Shown one piece after another: positions 11,490-20,856 of a stretch of 64,000 nucleotides of DNA (position 1 is the stretch's first letter; each line of letters begins with the position of its first letter). Origin of the DNA: Oegoconia quadripuncta (Eukaryota; Arthropoda; Insecta; Lepidoptera; Autostichidae). Under the pieces are notes generated by a model that did no database searches, was not told the origin of the DNA, and saw only the letters and a list, made by a program, of their open reading frames with translations. Position numbers and translations under genes: made by a program. Location of the stretch: assembly GCA_949316235.1 (NCBI GenBank), contig OX438758.1:9209731-9273730 (forward strand), written 5' to 3'.

Positions 11490-13306
11490 CGGCGGCTGGA
11501 AGTATTAGATAATATTAAGTATGTATTAGGCTTGAATATTAACATTTCCGACACTAAAAGACTCTTGAATAAGGGATACCAGGGTTGTGTAGGCCACCAT
11601 GGAACCACCATTATGCCTTTGGCCTTATCAAAAGATATTTTCCTTATTGATCTGAGGATCATAGTAAATGGAGGGAAAGCATAGAAATAGAAGTCGGACC
11701 ATGAAATAGTAAAGGCGTTCACTGCGTATGCATCGGGATCTCTATGCCAGGAGACGTATATTGGACATTTATTATTAAGCCGACTGGCAAATAAATCTAT
11801 ATTTGGTATACCAAATTTATTTATAATTTTCTGATAGGCATACTCAGCAAGCTGCCACTCAATATCTGGATGCGTACGTCGTGATTCTTGGTCAGCATCA
11901 AAGTTATCAGATGAACGAATATATGAAGCAAATACATATAATTTTCTCTGTTCACACCATTGCCAAAGTTGCTTTGTAACGTCTGTTAAATGTGGAAACT
12001 GAATACCTCCCATACGATTGACATAGGAAATAGCGGTGGTATTATCTATACGGAGAAGTATCTGGGTATTAGATTGATGTTTTGCAAATATTTTTAGTCC
12101 GATAAACGCAGCCAAAATTTCTAGATAATTAATATGCTGGCTAGCTTCATCCTTACTCCACTGACCACTAGCCCTCTGATCTCCACACGCTATTCCCCAC
12201 CCAGTTGTTGAGGCATCAGAAAAAATTTCCAGGTCATACGAGTCATTTTTAATTTTACTACTTGGATGGTTGATGGCTTGACTCCACCATACAACGTCAG
12301 AATTCAATGTGTCCGGAATATTCATATAATGTTCGTAATTATTTGTGTCCTTTAAATTTAAATATTTGCATCTTTCAAAAAGTTTTGTGTAGAGCCAGCC
12401 GTATTCAACGGCTGGACAAGCGGAAACCAACAGACCAACGAAACTAGCAAAAGCTCTTATTTTGCACCGTTTCATAAAGAAAAATTTTTGGATTTCTAAT
12501 TTTATTTTATTAATTTTTTCTTTTGGTAATGTGACCTGGAAATTTTTTGTATCTATAACATATCCCAAAAATTTACAAGTTTGAGAAGGATTGAAATGAC
12601 TTTTTTCTCGATTTATTATAAAGCCCAGAGACATAAGGAGCCTTTGGGTTTCGCTTAAGTTTTTATGACATGTTTGATAACTATTACCGATGAGACATAT
12701 GTCATCTAAGTATATTATGGATAAGTATCCACACGCCCTCAGCAACTTTACGACAGGTTTCATCACCTTTGTAAATACGAATGGAGCAGTATTTAAACCA
12801 AACGGTAATACATTAAATTCATACAAAGAATCGTTAAACTGGAACCTAAGATACTTTCTATCATGTTCATGTACTCTAATTAGAAAGTATGCATCTTTTA
12901 AATCAATGGTACCCAGGTAACAATCTTTTGAAATAAGTTTCAGAACTGTTCTTAAATCTTCTAATTTGAAGTGACTTGTAGATATAAATTGGTTTAGTGA
13001 TTTTAAGTTTAATATAAAACGCATCTCACCGTTTGGTTTTGGTAATAGGAAAATATTTGATAAATATTGGTCGTGTTGAGCTTCACATTTTGAAATAGCT
13101 CCTTTATATAACAACTTGTCAATGGCGTCAGTGAGGTGCGTCATTTCGGTGTCGGAAAATTCTCGACTGTTAGGTGGAACAATTTGAATAGGAGGTCGTA
13201 AAAAAGGAATTTTATAACCTTCTATAGCCGAAAGAATAATTGGGTCATTTGTTATAATTGACCACTGTTTGTAGAATAGTGCTAATCTACCCGCTGGCTT
13301 TACCAT
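11432..13306 (-). CDS. DIRS reverse transcriptase / RNase H with methyltransferase-like tail
   Basis: The 624-residue protein would copy element RNA into DNA and remove the RNA strand. The N-terminus has the DIRS-like GRL...F...W...T.D..IL..I.GY..PF pattern (residues 6-36). Reverse transcriptase motifs include IDLKDAYF (Asp135), LPFGLNTAPFVF, and the active site IIYLDD (Asp201, Asp202), then LGYVID. RNase H follows with Asp364 (IFSDAST), Glu396 (NYLEILAA), Asp421 (RIDNTTA) and Asp472. Residues 503-550 (DLFASRLNNKCPIY ... AFPPF) resemble the phage Dam-like methyltransferase domain found after RNase H in many DIRS elements; the usual NPPY-like box is altered to FPPF, so activity is doubtful. 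The start ATG lies 2 bp past the gag stop in a different frame, pointing to termination-reinitiation. Confidence 0.93.
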   Translation of the reverse strand: MVKPAGRLALFYKQWSIITNDPIILSAIEGYKIPFLRPPIQIVPPNSREFSDTEMTHLTDAIDKLLYKGAISKCEAQHDQYLSNIFLLPKPNGEMRFILNLKSLNQFISTSHFKLEDLRTVLKLISKDCYLGTIDLKDAYFLIRVHEHDRKYLRFQFNDSLYEFNVLPFGLNTAPFVFTKVMKPVVKLLRACGYLSIIYLDDICLIGNSYQTCHKNLSETQRLLMSLGFIINREKSHFNPSQTCKFLGYVIDTKNFQVTLPKEKINKIKLEIQKFFFMKRCKIRAFASFVGLLVSACPAVEYGWLYTKLFERCKYLNLKDTNNYEHYMNIPDTLNSDVVWWSQAINHPSSKIKNDSYDLEIFSDASTTGWGIACGDQRASGQWSKDEASQHINYLEILAAFIGLKIFAKHQSNTQILLRIDNTTAISYVNRMGGIQFPHLTDVTKQLWQWCEQRKLYVFASYIRSSDNFDADQESRRTHPDIEWQLAEYAYQKIINKFGIPNIDLFASRLNNKCPIYVSWHRDPDAYAVNAFTISWSDFYFYAFPPFTMILRSIRKISFDKAKGIMVVPWWPTQPWYPLFKSLLVSEMLIFKPNTYLILSNTSSRRCVHTKITLVAGVLSGRRC

Positions 13307-13308
13307 TT

Positions 13309-15016
13309 TTAGCGACGATTGTAGTTCGGCCGCTGTTGCGGATGCTGTGACTGCTTGGAGGAGATGGTTGGCCGACTGCGTGTCGATGTCGCCACAGGCT
13401 CCTTCATCCTTGGAGGGCCCGTCAGCCTGCGAACCGGACCCGGATTCTTCCAGTTTAAATGTTTCGAAGAATTGGATGTATGCGGAATTTGTTTCTTATT
13501 TGGGATTTTAGGTGCTGACTGTTTAAGGTCTGTTCCTGACTTATTTATTGCTTTTGCCGATTTTATAGTATCAGCCAAATTCTCGCCGAAGAGAAGCTTA
13601 TCAATTTTTGTATTTTGTAGCTGTTCTCTAACTTCTTTCTTAACGACACCCAAAAGGAAGTTTCTTCTCGTAGTAGTATCGGCGTGTTGACAGTCACAAA
13701 TTATTCGTGCGGAATCCATCAAAAGTTTTATTAAGGCAGTATTTTTCTCTTTTGATGATAGTAGGAGAGTAATAGCCTCTCCTAAGCAGGTAATAGCGGA
13801 GGTGAGATGTTTTTGTTTACCCTCAATAGCTTTGTCTCGCTTAACCATCAATTCGGAAACAGCTGCTTTAATTTCCGCATTCAGTGCTGGTGGATCAATT
13901 AATTTGCAATTTCCAGGAGTTATATATTTATCTTTGAACTCCTTGCGAAGCTCTTTAGTTATACCCGTCGTTGTCCAGTGTTGAAATCTGATAGCTAAGT
14001 CTTTATGTATATCCTTACCATATTTTTTATCTGTAGTAGGATCCATACCTAGTATTTCTAATAGATCTTTATCCAAACTCAAGTCTTCTGTTGCAGGAGG
14101 TGCAGGGTCCGCTGGAGGAAGCGGTTCTGTGGCTGTGGGTGGTCCAGGGTCTACAGGTTTTGGGACGGCTATCATTTCAGAATGAACTGATGTCACGTTC
14201 CCCGTACCAGATGTACTAGGAGCCGGTTCATCCAGATTCTCATCAGGTGGTGGCAAGGATGAAGACAGATCTACTCCTAAAATAGTCTCTTCATCATCCG
14301 ATAACTTAAAATATTCCATAACTGCGTTATCTGAAATGGAGACGTGAAGTCTCATGTAAACTTGATAGCAGGAGGTCAGCCATATATGAATTTGTAAGAG
14401 ACAGTCCCCAGTTATAGTAACACGTACTGTCCGCAAACAACATTATAAAGCACTATAAAACAGTCCCATTGTACTGTTTGGATTGCTATGGGTATTGACT
14501 ATTAATGCACTAGGCATAAAACATATACAGAGACCTAACTAAAAACTTTAGTGTGGGAAACACATCAGTAAGAGACAGTCCCATTGCATTGCAAGTACTG
14601 TCCGCAAACTAAGCGTCTTAATCGTATTTACTAGTAAAGAGACAGTCCCATTGTAGTGTCCGCAATACTATTATTTGTTTTTTCCTAGGAAAACTGAAAT
14701 TGTACCTAGTTCTGTTATTAATTAGTTACACACTATAGAATGAGTACGAAGTCATTAAGTATTATTCAACACCACATCAAAATCCAGATGAATTTATTAC
14801 GCTTAATATAAGTAGGTAATTGACGAGCTATTTATAGAATACGTTCATACCTTGTCTATCCAGCGGTGACTGGGATGCTTGTGACGTCAACGATGATTTG
14901 GACTCAACCGAGTGAGACCGGTTGCGGCGACGCTGCTTGCGCTGCAATTTCTTTTCTAATTTTCTAATCTTTCGTTTAATACGATCACAATTATCATCAC
15001 CTTTTCGTTTAGGCAT
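13309..15016 (-). CDS. DIRS gag-like protein, probably spliced from two exons
   Basis: An uninterrupted frame runs 14436-13309 (375 codons), but the more likely gene has exon 1 at 15016-14851 and exon 2 at 14330-13309. Exon 1 starts MPKRKGDDNC and is highly basic with a short coiled-coil-like stretch (IKRKIRKLEKKLQRKQRRR). It ends at an AAG/GTATGA donor. Exon 2 follows a CTCCATTTCAG acceptor. Both sites give phase 1, so the frame is kept, for about 395 residues. Exon 2 has an acidic, proline-rich start (SDDEETILGV, PPPDENLDEPAPS), a helical middle and a basic C-terminus rich in R, P, Q and N. No CCHC zinc knuckle is seen. The predicted role is assembly of the element's particle and nucleic-acid binding, inferred from position. 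Splicing is inference. Confidence 0.75.
14331..14850 (-). other. Predicted 520-bp intron in the gag gene with four short repeats
   Basis: The donor is GTATGA at 14850 downward and the acceptor ATTTCAG ends at 14331. The intron holds four related copies of a motif read on the plus strand as AGAGACAGTCCCATTG...TGTCCGCAA: near 14394-14438, 14459-14486, 14568-14609 and 14634-14668. In two copies GACAGT and ACTGTC can pair as a 6-bp hairpin stem. The function is unknown; they could be transcription or RNA-structure elements. Confidence 0.6.
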
Positions 15017-15121
15017 TTTAAAGTCAAAAAACGATGAGTGTAACTGAAAAACTAATAGTTACGTATAATTTATAACTTTTTAGTCGCGAGCGATGTGCAA
15101 ACGGCGAAGCACTAGAAAGCG

Positions 15122-15308
15122 AATGAAATAATTTGTGAGCACGGAGAGGTGGCAGAGTAAACTACCCTCTTTTATATTAAAAAAAAAAAAAAAAAAGTTA
15201 ATAAATAAACAATTCTAAATATAGTGTAAAACGGTATGTACTGCGCGTTACTACATAATGTTCTAAATATATGTATGCTGATCTCGAGGACGAGGCCTGA
15301 AGTACAAT
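15122..15308. repeat. Right inverted terminal repeat of the DIRS element
   Basis: Partner of 9899-10085. Because the genes read leftward this is the upstream (promoter) end; transcription of gag probably starts in or near it. It includes an 18-A run at 15179-15196 and ends GTACAAT at 15308. Confidence 0.92.
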
Positions 15309-15720
15309 AAGCTATATACCTTACCGGTGACATGAATAAGCCGGGAAATTATGAGCGAAGATAGCAACATTGTACCATTTACGAGTTAGTAGTGACTGGG
15401 AAAGTTAACCTCCCATGTTGGTTACGTAGGCACGTAAGATGCGATATAATAGGTAATTACATTTTGGTACCTACCGAGCAACCTACGTCTACGTAACCCA
15501 ATGAAACGAGGCGAGATTTTGCAAATTCTGAGGTTATATTGACATAATAATTAATTATCGTGTAAGTATATTTATGTACACGTATTAATAAATTACATAA
15601 ACATTATTATTAACAAGTCATTAGGTAAAGGTCTATGTTTAGTAGTGAATGTTCAGCAGTGGATGGTAGTGAATGAAAACCAAAAATCATTTTTAAGACA
15701 CAGATGAAGTGGTAAAATAA
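15309..15720. other. Unassigned flank of the DIRS insertion
   Basis: AT-rich with no long open frame. Nothing recognised beyond the empty-side target sequence AAGCTATATACC. Confidence 0.5.
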
Positions 15721-15722
15721 TG

Positions 15723-15835
15723 ATCTCTACCTATGAAATTGGAGTTTTTTTTCTTCGTTTATCACATGTACCAATTCCTGCGATTTTCAAAGCTATATCT
15801 AAATTTTTTATTTAGATATAGCTTTGAAAATCGCA
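15723..15835. repeat. Foldback/MITE fragment with a perfect 25-bp hairpin
   Basis: The left part (CTACCTATGAAATTGGAG at about 15727) matches the terminal repeat of the 38.6-kb element. Arms at 15779-15803 and 15811-15835 are perfect 25-bp inverted repeats (TGCGATTTTCAAAGC...) around a 7-base loop. The sequence CCTGCGATTTTCAAAGC is also in the 38.6-kb copy, where the second arm is lacking. Confidence 0.75.
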
Positions 15836-15839
15836 AAAT

Positions 15840-16318
15840 TAAAAATTTTAATTGATTTACCTATATAAATCAATTTCCATCAACCAGAGACTTGGGGCTA
15901 GTTTTTTATTTGTGATTTTTTTTTTTTTTTTTTAATAATAAATTGTATTATATTATAATAAGTTGGTTACTCTTGTTTTTTTCTAGGGATGCTCGAATTT
16001 GCAAAAACATCATTAACAATACAAATCAATTAACAATGTAACAAGTAAGACTACACAAATCAATGACGTACATAACTATATATATGTATATATGTATGTA
16101 AAAATCAAAGAACCCGACAGCATATTTTGTTTTCAGCTGGCATCATGTAATAAAATGTATCCTATGACACTTTGGGGATAAAGACGATTCATGTGAAATC
16201 TTGTACTTCAAAGTCTGTCAAGTCGTTAGGCTACAGGAGGTGACATAGGAATCTTGAAACACACGTACATACACTCTTAAAACATTACCCTCCTTCCTGG
16301 GTTAGTCAAAAAGTAAAA
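15840..16318. other. Unassigned AT-rich sequence
   Basis: It contains a poly(T) run near 15918-15934 and TATATGTA-rich sequence near 16080. No gene is seen. Confidence 0.5.
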
Positions 16319-16319
16319 A

Positions 16320-16796
16320 CAACCGGTTTGCTGTAGTGGTTAGAGATCCAAGGAGGTCTGGAGCTATGCTTGGGGGTCGCGGGTTTGAATCCCGTTAGGG
16401 GCATTTTATATGATGAATACGGACATGTGTAACCGAAATGAGGATGTTTACATTTTATAATATGACGTAGGTATAGGCCTGTTCTATAAAGTTATACTCC
16501 TACTCCCAAAGGTTGCCGGGAAGAGATCGCTCTTAGTGATAAGGCCGCCTAATTGTACACTTTTCAGTATTGTGCTTTGTAAATATTCTCCTTTTGTGCA
16601 ATAAAGTGTATTTGTATTGTATTGTATTGCATTGCATTGCATTGCATTGTATTGTATTGTACGTATATATTTACAAAAAAATGTATTCGTGAAGTTTATA
16701 AATCAATAAAAAAAGGTATCCATAATACAAGCCTAGTTGCTCATTGTAGAAATAGATGGCGCTGTGTCCAAGGACATTTATTAATTTATTAAGAAA
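16320..16796 (+). mobile_element. SINE family 2, interrupted by a LINE tail
   Basis: The tRNA-like head has an A box (TTTGCTGTAGTGGTTAGAG) and a B box (GGGTTTGAATCCCG), then the family-2 body. The 3' part (TACAAAAAAATGTATTCGTG ... GATGGCGCTGTGTCCAAGGA) resumes at 16666. The uninterrupted order is seen at 39356-39614. The insert at about 16470-16660 is a LINE family-T tail flanked by ACGTA on both sides (16465-16469 and 16661-16665). Confidence 0.8.
16470..16660 (+). mobile_element. LINE tail, family T, nested in a SINE
   Basis: It reads AAGGTTGCCGGGAAGAGATC, then GATAAGGCCGCC and a TTTTGTGCAATAAAGTG polyadenylation region, followed by a run of ATTGT and ATTGC pentamers (about 16610-16660). 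The flanking ACGTA repeats are its probable target-site duplication. Confidence 0.75.
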
Positions 16797-16799
16797 AAG

Positions 16800-17178
16800 A
16801 AAGATGCTAATTAAATTATAGACATATTAAATATACTGAGATCGTCGCTAAGAAAATTATTCTAATCAACCTTTTGCCATTTGCAGAAACATTACTCGAT
16901 TATCTAACAATGATCATCCACAAACGCGGCTTCCGGCGGAAACGAGATAATATTTAATTGGCGTGAAAACTCAATAATTGGAGATAAAAATCAGCGGGTA
17001 GCGGCGAGCTAACCAATTACCGCACAGGCAGTGTGGCACAACGCATCCGACCGCAGCCGGCTCTCGATGAACTCGCCTCTCGCAGTCGCGAATAGTGACG
17101 CTCTCCTAGCTTAAAATAATGTTATCGATAAAATTTTGCACAACCAACGAATTATAGAGAAATGAAATCACTTTATTT
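16800..17178. other. Unassigned; short GC-rich block near 16990-17110
   Basis: The block near 17030-17100 is richer in CpG than its surroundings but shows no TATA/initiator pair or open frame. Nothing else is recognised. Confidence 0.4.
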
Positions 17179-17179
17179 T

Positions 17180-17424
17180 GACGACCGGTTGGTGTATTGG
17201 ATAGTGACCCTGTCAGCGAAATCAACGGTTGCGGGTTCGAATCCCGCGAGGGGTAAATGTTTGTGTGATGAATACGAACATTTATTCCCGAGTCATGGAT
17301 GTTTATATAAATATTTATATATGTTTTTCCGTTATCTAGTATCCATAGAACAAGCTTTGCTTAGTTTGGGACTAGATGATTGGTGTAAGTGTCCGAAATA
17401 TTTTGTTTATTTTATTTATTATTT
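17180..17424 (+). mobile_element. SINE family 1, full length
   Basis: The tRNA-derived head has A box TTGGTGTATTGGATAGTGACC-type sequence and B box GGGTTCGAATCCC near 17236. The body has TTATCTAGTATCCATAG and CAAGCTTTGCTTAGTTTGGG, ending GTGTCCGAAATATTTT with a TTTATT tail. An RNA polymerase III transcript is expected from the A/B boxes. Confidence 0.9.
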
Positions 17425-17739
17425 GCATTGAGTTTTGGGTGTTGTAGGTGGTAAATATATTACAATACTCTCGTAAATACTTGCCTGAGGGGTGCAAATA
17501 TTAAAGGCTAAAATTATAAATTTTACAATTTCCACTAGCATATGTAGAACTCATATTACTAAAAACCAAAACGTTGTTTGCATGCAGCGTCACATCACAT
17601 GCATGATTGATTATCTATCTATTGTGTTTCAACAAACCATCACAATATTACGCTAAGCACATTGAATTAAAAATTATACCCGTTAAAATTAATAAAATTA
17701 AAAACTAATTACATCGTCAAGAAACAGCATTAATCATAA
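17425..17739. other. Unassigned AT-rich sequence
   Basis: Nothing recognised. Confidence 0.5.
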
Positions 17740-18255
17740 TTGAAAATGTTATTTTGCTTTAGACTAGATCCGCCGCTGGGAACCGGTAACTGGGGGTGTT
17801 TGGGTTTCTTGGGTAGTTGGATCCAATCGAAAGGGGTCCAGGCCCCTGATTCCCACACACTCAACATTTCACTGTCGATAGACATTGGCATGTCTATCTC
17901 TTTCACACTTATATGCGTGTGCAAAAGTGACAAACAAAAAAACCTATTGATATCTGTCGACAGTGAAATGTCGAATCTCGACAGTGAAATGTCTAATGGG
18001 CGAGAAACGGGGTTCTGGAGTTTGATGACGCGCCGACGTATTCTTGCGCCTCACCAAACAGTGGACGGAGATCAGCAGGTCTCCTGGTGGTGGCTCCAGA
18101 GACAGACAACCACTGGAGAACCTGTTGAGGTTTATTTCTTTCTTCAAAAGGAGCCGAGAGCAACACTGTGAGGTTTTAGCTGCTTGGAGTCCGTCATAAC
18201 TCTTTCGTCCTCCCCGAGATGTGGATATCCGTGCGGATTTGCCCACGTAAAGGTT
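17740..18255. repeat. GC-richer segment with overlapping frames on both strands
   Basis: Open frames of 143 codons (plus, 17740-18171) and 100 codons (minus, 17944-18246) overlap. The motif CGACAGTGAAATGT or its inverse occurs at about 17868, 17957 and 17978. Composition differs sharply from the flanks, suggesting a mobile-element fragment. I recognise no domain in either frame, so neither is called as a gene. Confidence 0.4.
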
Positions 18256-19140
18256 GCTTTGGATGCTACCGCGATACTTTTAAATAGTGCTTTAGGCAAA
18301 GTAGTTCCTAATATATGCAGGAAATATCCGCCATATAAAACGACCCGCCCAGGTCAATTAAATGGCTAATTAGGCCTATGACATATATATAAAGTACTGA
18401 CTAGTTTTAAGTAATGTATGAAATAATTTCAGATTCGATAGTTACGATATCGATTAACTAGCTGTTTTCTTTGCCCATTTGCCCATCACTAGTACCTCAC
18501 ATGCGGTTTTTCAGCGCGGCTCTAACAATTCATTAGTCGGGCGGCGATCGCCGGCTTTTATTTGTGGCAACTACTCTATGAGGTTAATTGTTTTAATCTG
18601 ACCTCATAGATTCCCAATTTTTATATAAATTAACTTTTGATTGCTTCTTGAGATTCCATCAACTTTAATTATTACCTACATTAGTCTAATTACACACCTA
18701 AAACATTTTTGAGTATTTTCTTAAATAGGGTACTTAGATAGTAAGTGTAATATTAAGTAATTAAGTTGATTTAGGGTAATTGTGCGGTGCTATTTTTTGA
18801 ACATACGTGTACACGTTGATAAACAGATTATGTTAATGCTGTTTATTATGAAATAATGTCTCAATTTTATTGAAGTTTTAGCAAAAAACATTGAATTCCG
18901 TTGAAAAGTCTTAAAAGCAATTACGGTGAAATTAAAAGGAAATGCTCCTTACAAGAGGCGCAAAATTGGTATTTTATCGTTCCTTACTATCCCGTTGACA
19001 TGGAACGTTCAAAATATACAAATATTCGACGTCGTGTATCGATACAATCGCGAGAATACTCCGAATATCGAGTTCGCATCTGGTATGGTTACCATTGGTT
19101 ATCGAATTTTCCTTTAAAGAAAAAGACTGGTGTCAGTGGC
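18256..19140. other. Unassigned sequence
   Basis: It includes a small inverted pair, CTATGAGGTTA / TGACCTCATAG, near 18576-18610, and a 136-codon plus frame from 18901 without known motifs that runs into a LINE-like tail. Confidence 0.4.
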
Positions 19141-19147
19141 GTGTCAT

Positions 19148-19502
19148 TGATAATTTCAAACTTCAAAACTTCAAACTTCAAGCATTTATTTCAACGTAAG
19201 ATACATGATATCAATTTAAATCTATTGGAAATAAAAATAGGGCTAAGCATTTTTCGGTCAGTCAGAATGTCCAAGCTACCACCGCTTCGGAAAGGGAAAT
19301 CATCTGTGTGAAAAGAAGCGGCGCAATAAACCCACAGAAACATTTTCTTTTCTTTTTGTTTATATATATAAAAGTATACAACTAATACAATTTTATAATT
19401 TTTGGGAGCTGGGCGAAGTATACCAAGCATTTTTGTCATTCAGGTGTGTATAATATCCCTGTGTATATTTTTAAGCTGTGTACAATAAAGAATTTTTTCT
19501 TT
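19148..19502 (+). mobile_element. LINE-like 3' fragments
   Basis: Positions 19260-19345 (CTACCACCGCTTCGGAAAGG ... AGAAGCGGCGCAATAAA) resemble a widespread moth/butterfly LINE 3' end. The stretch 19460-19502 (GTGTACAATAAAGAATTTTT followed by CTTT units) is a second LINE-type tail, shared with 54.8 kb. The family name is not certain. Confidence 0.45.
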
Positions 19503-20562
19503 CTTTATTTCTTTCAGGTGATACAGCCAGAAAGGCAATGCGCACCCTAAATTGTAAGCTTTCCTCGAAATGCTTTGTCAAGACAGCTGATTCATATCGA
19601 TATGAACAGAAAATATACTAAACAGCTATATTATTAATTTGTGTTACATCCTGTACGCTAACGTAAGGTAACGCTTTAACCTTTAACACAGTTAACTATT
19701 TGATCAATAGGATCCACACTCCTCCCACTGTAACTCCTATAACCTAGGATCGAGAGTGGTACACCACACTGCGTATACTGAAGGCAGAGCGTGCCGGACG
19801 TGGCTCTATTGCTACCTTGGCCCTAGACCAATTAAATAAATAGGGTTAGGTAGGAAAAGAAGTTTCCCACTTCCCCCCTCGGCAAATGAAATGCAAAGCT
19901 CTACTACTCTACTGTTGGACAGTAGGTATAGTATGCCTTATGAATTTGTCTCAGTCCTGTGTTTGTTCTGCGCTCTTTTTAGCTTCATCCGACCATGAGG
20001 TTTTGTGGTCTGTCCATACGATTTTGAATCCACGTCAAACTCACTGTATATTGTAATTCAAAATAATCAATCGACTTGCTATAGAGAATAGTTAGTAGCA
20101 CACCAAAATGTCGGCAACATCCGAAGCTCGCGTGAACGATGCCATCGTCTCGGCCAGGCATCGAATACATTATCTCGAATGAAAGAATCCCCGGTCGCAT
20201 AATTTGTACCAATATTCCGTGAAATTATTCCACCGTGCGATATCGTAATGTCGCAATTTCGATGCTAAAACAAAGCCGGTTGAAGATTTTATTGTAAACT
20301 CTAATACTTATTTGTTAAGTTATTATTTACTCATAATAGCGATTAGGGAGAGATGAGTGAATGGAGCCTCATTAGCTACGATCTCCATAGTAGATCTTAA
20401 CACCATAATAGCTTAAAAAACGTACGACAGCAGAGATTGTGGGGGAGCTCTCTCTAAAATTTGCTACGCTACGCCGCCCGAGCAGTGTACCTGCCGCATA
20501 GCTATACCACTATATAGATAGATGGAGAAGCAATTATTTGCAACTATGCGTACATACACATA
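19503..20562. other. Unassigned sequence
   Basis: No gene or repeat recognised; moderate GC near 19730-19900 and 20370-20500. Confidence 0.45.
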
Positions 20563-20856
20563 TGAAGTGTCGGTGGCTCAGTGGTTAAGACGCGGTCTCA
20601 CAATTTGGGAGGTCCGGGTTCGATCCGACGCAGGCCATGTACCAATGAGTTTTAAATTGAATTACGTATGTGCATTTATCCGACTGCTCTTAAATCGGTG
20701 AAGGGATAGATCGTGAGGAAACCGGCAAGCCTGAGTAATAAAAATTCCCAGGCATGTGAAGTCCCCAACCGGCATTGTGCCAGCGTGGTGGACTATGGCC
20801 CATACTCGATCATTATACGAGGGAAGGCCGATGTTTACGGGCTAGTGATGATGATG
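20563..20856 (+). mobile_element. SINE family 4, full length
   Basis: tRNA-like head with A box GTGGCTCAGTGGTTAAGACG and B box GGGTTCGATCC (about 20625-20640). The body includes GGAAACCGGCAAGCC, AGGCATGTGAAGTCCCCAAC and TGGACTATGGCCCA, ending in a TGATGATGATG tail. The 3' half recurs at 39.1 kb. Confidence 0.85.

Larger units (their letters stand above)
9856..15308 (-). mobile_element. DIRS-type tyrosine-recombinase retrotransposon, apparently complete
   Basis: The element is 5.45 kb and coded right to left: gag-like gene, reverse transcriptase/RNase H gene, tyrosine recombinase gene. It is bounded by inverted terminal repeats (9899-10085 and 15122-15308). The left end has a 43-bp extension (9856-9898) absent from the right repeat. 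An internal complementary region at 10152-10285 carries inverted copies of both outer ends joined head to tail, as expected for the circle-junction template of DIRS elements. Beyond the first ~34 bp the repeats are identical, including an 18-base T tract. No target-site duplication is seen at the flanks, as expected for recombinase-mediated integration. All three main frames are open. Known of the family: DIRS elements replace integrase with a tyrosine recombinase and replicate through a DNA circle. Confidence 0.93.

Noticed and set aside
13355..13690. 111-codon plus-strand frame
   Set aside because: Antisense shadow of gag; no motif of its own.
9856..15308. LTR retrotransposon or endogenous retrovirus
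   Set aside because: No direct LTRs, protease, DDE integrase or envelope; inverted ends, an ICR and a tyrosine recombinase are present instead.
17180..17260. tRNA gene call
   Set aside because: The A/B boxes belong to a SINE head: the segment cannot fold as a complete tRNA and is followed by the repeated SINE body and tail.
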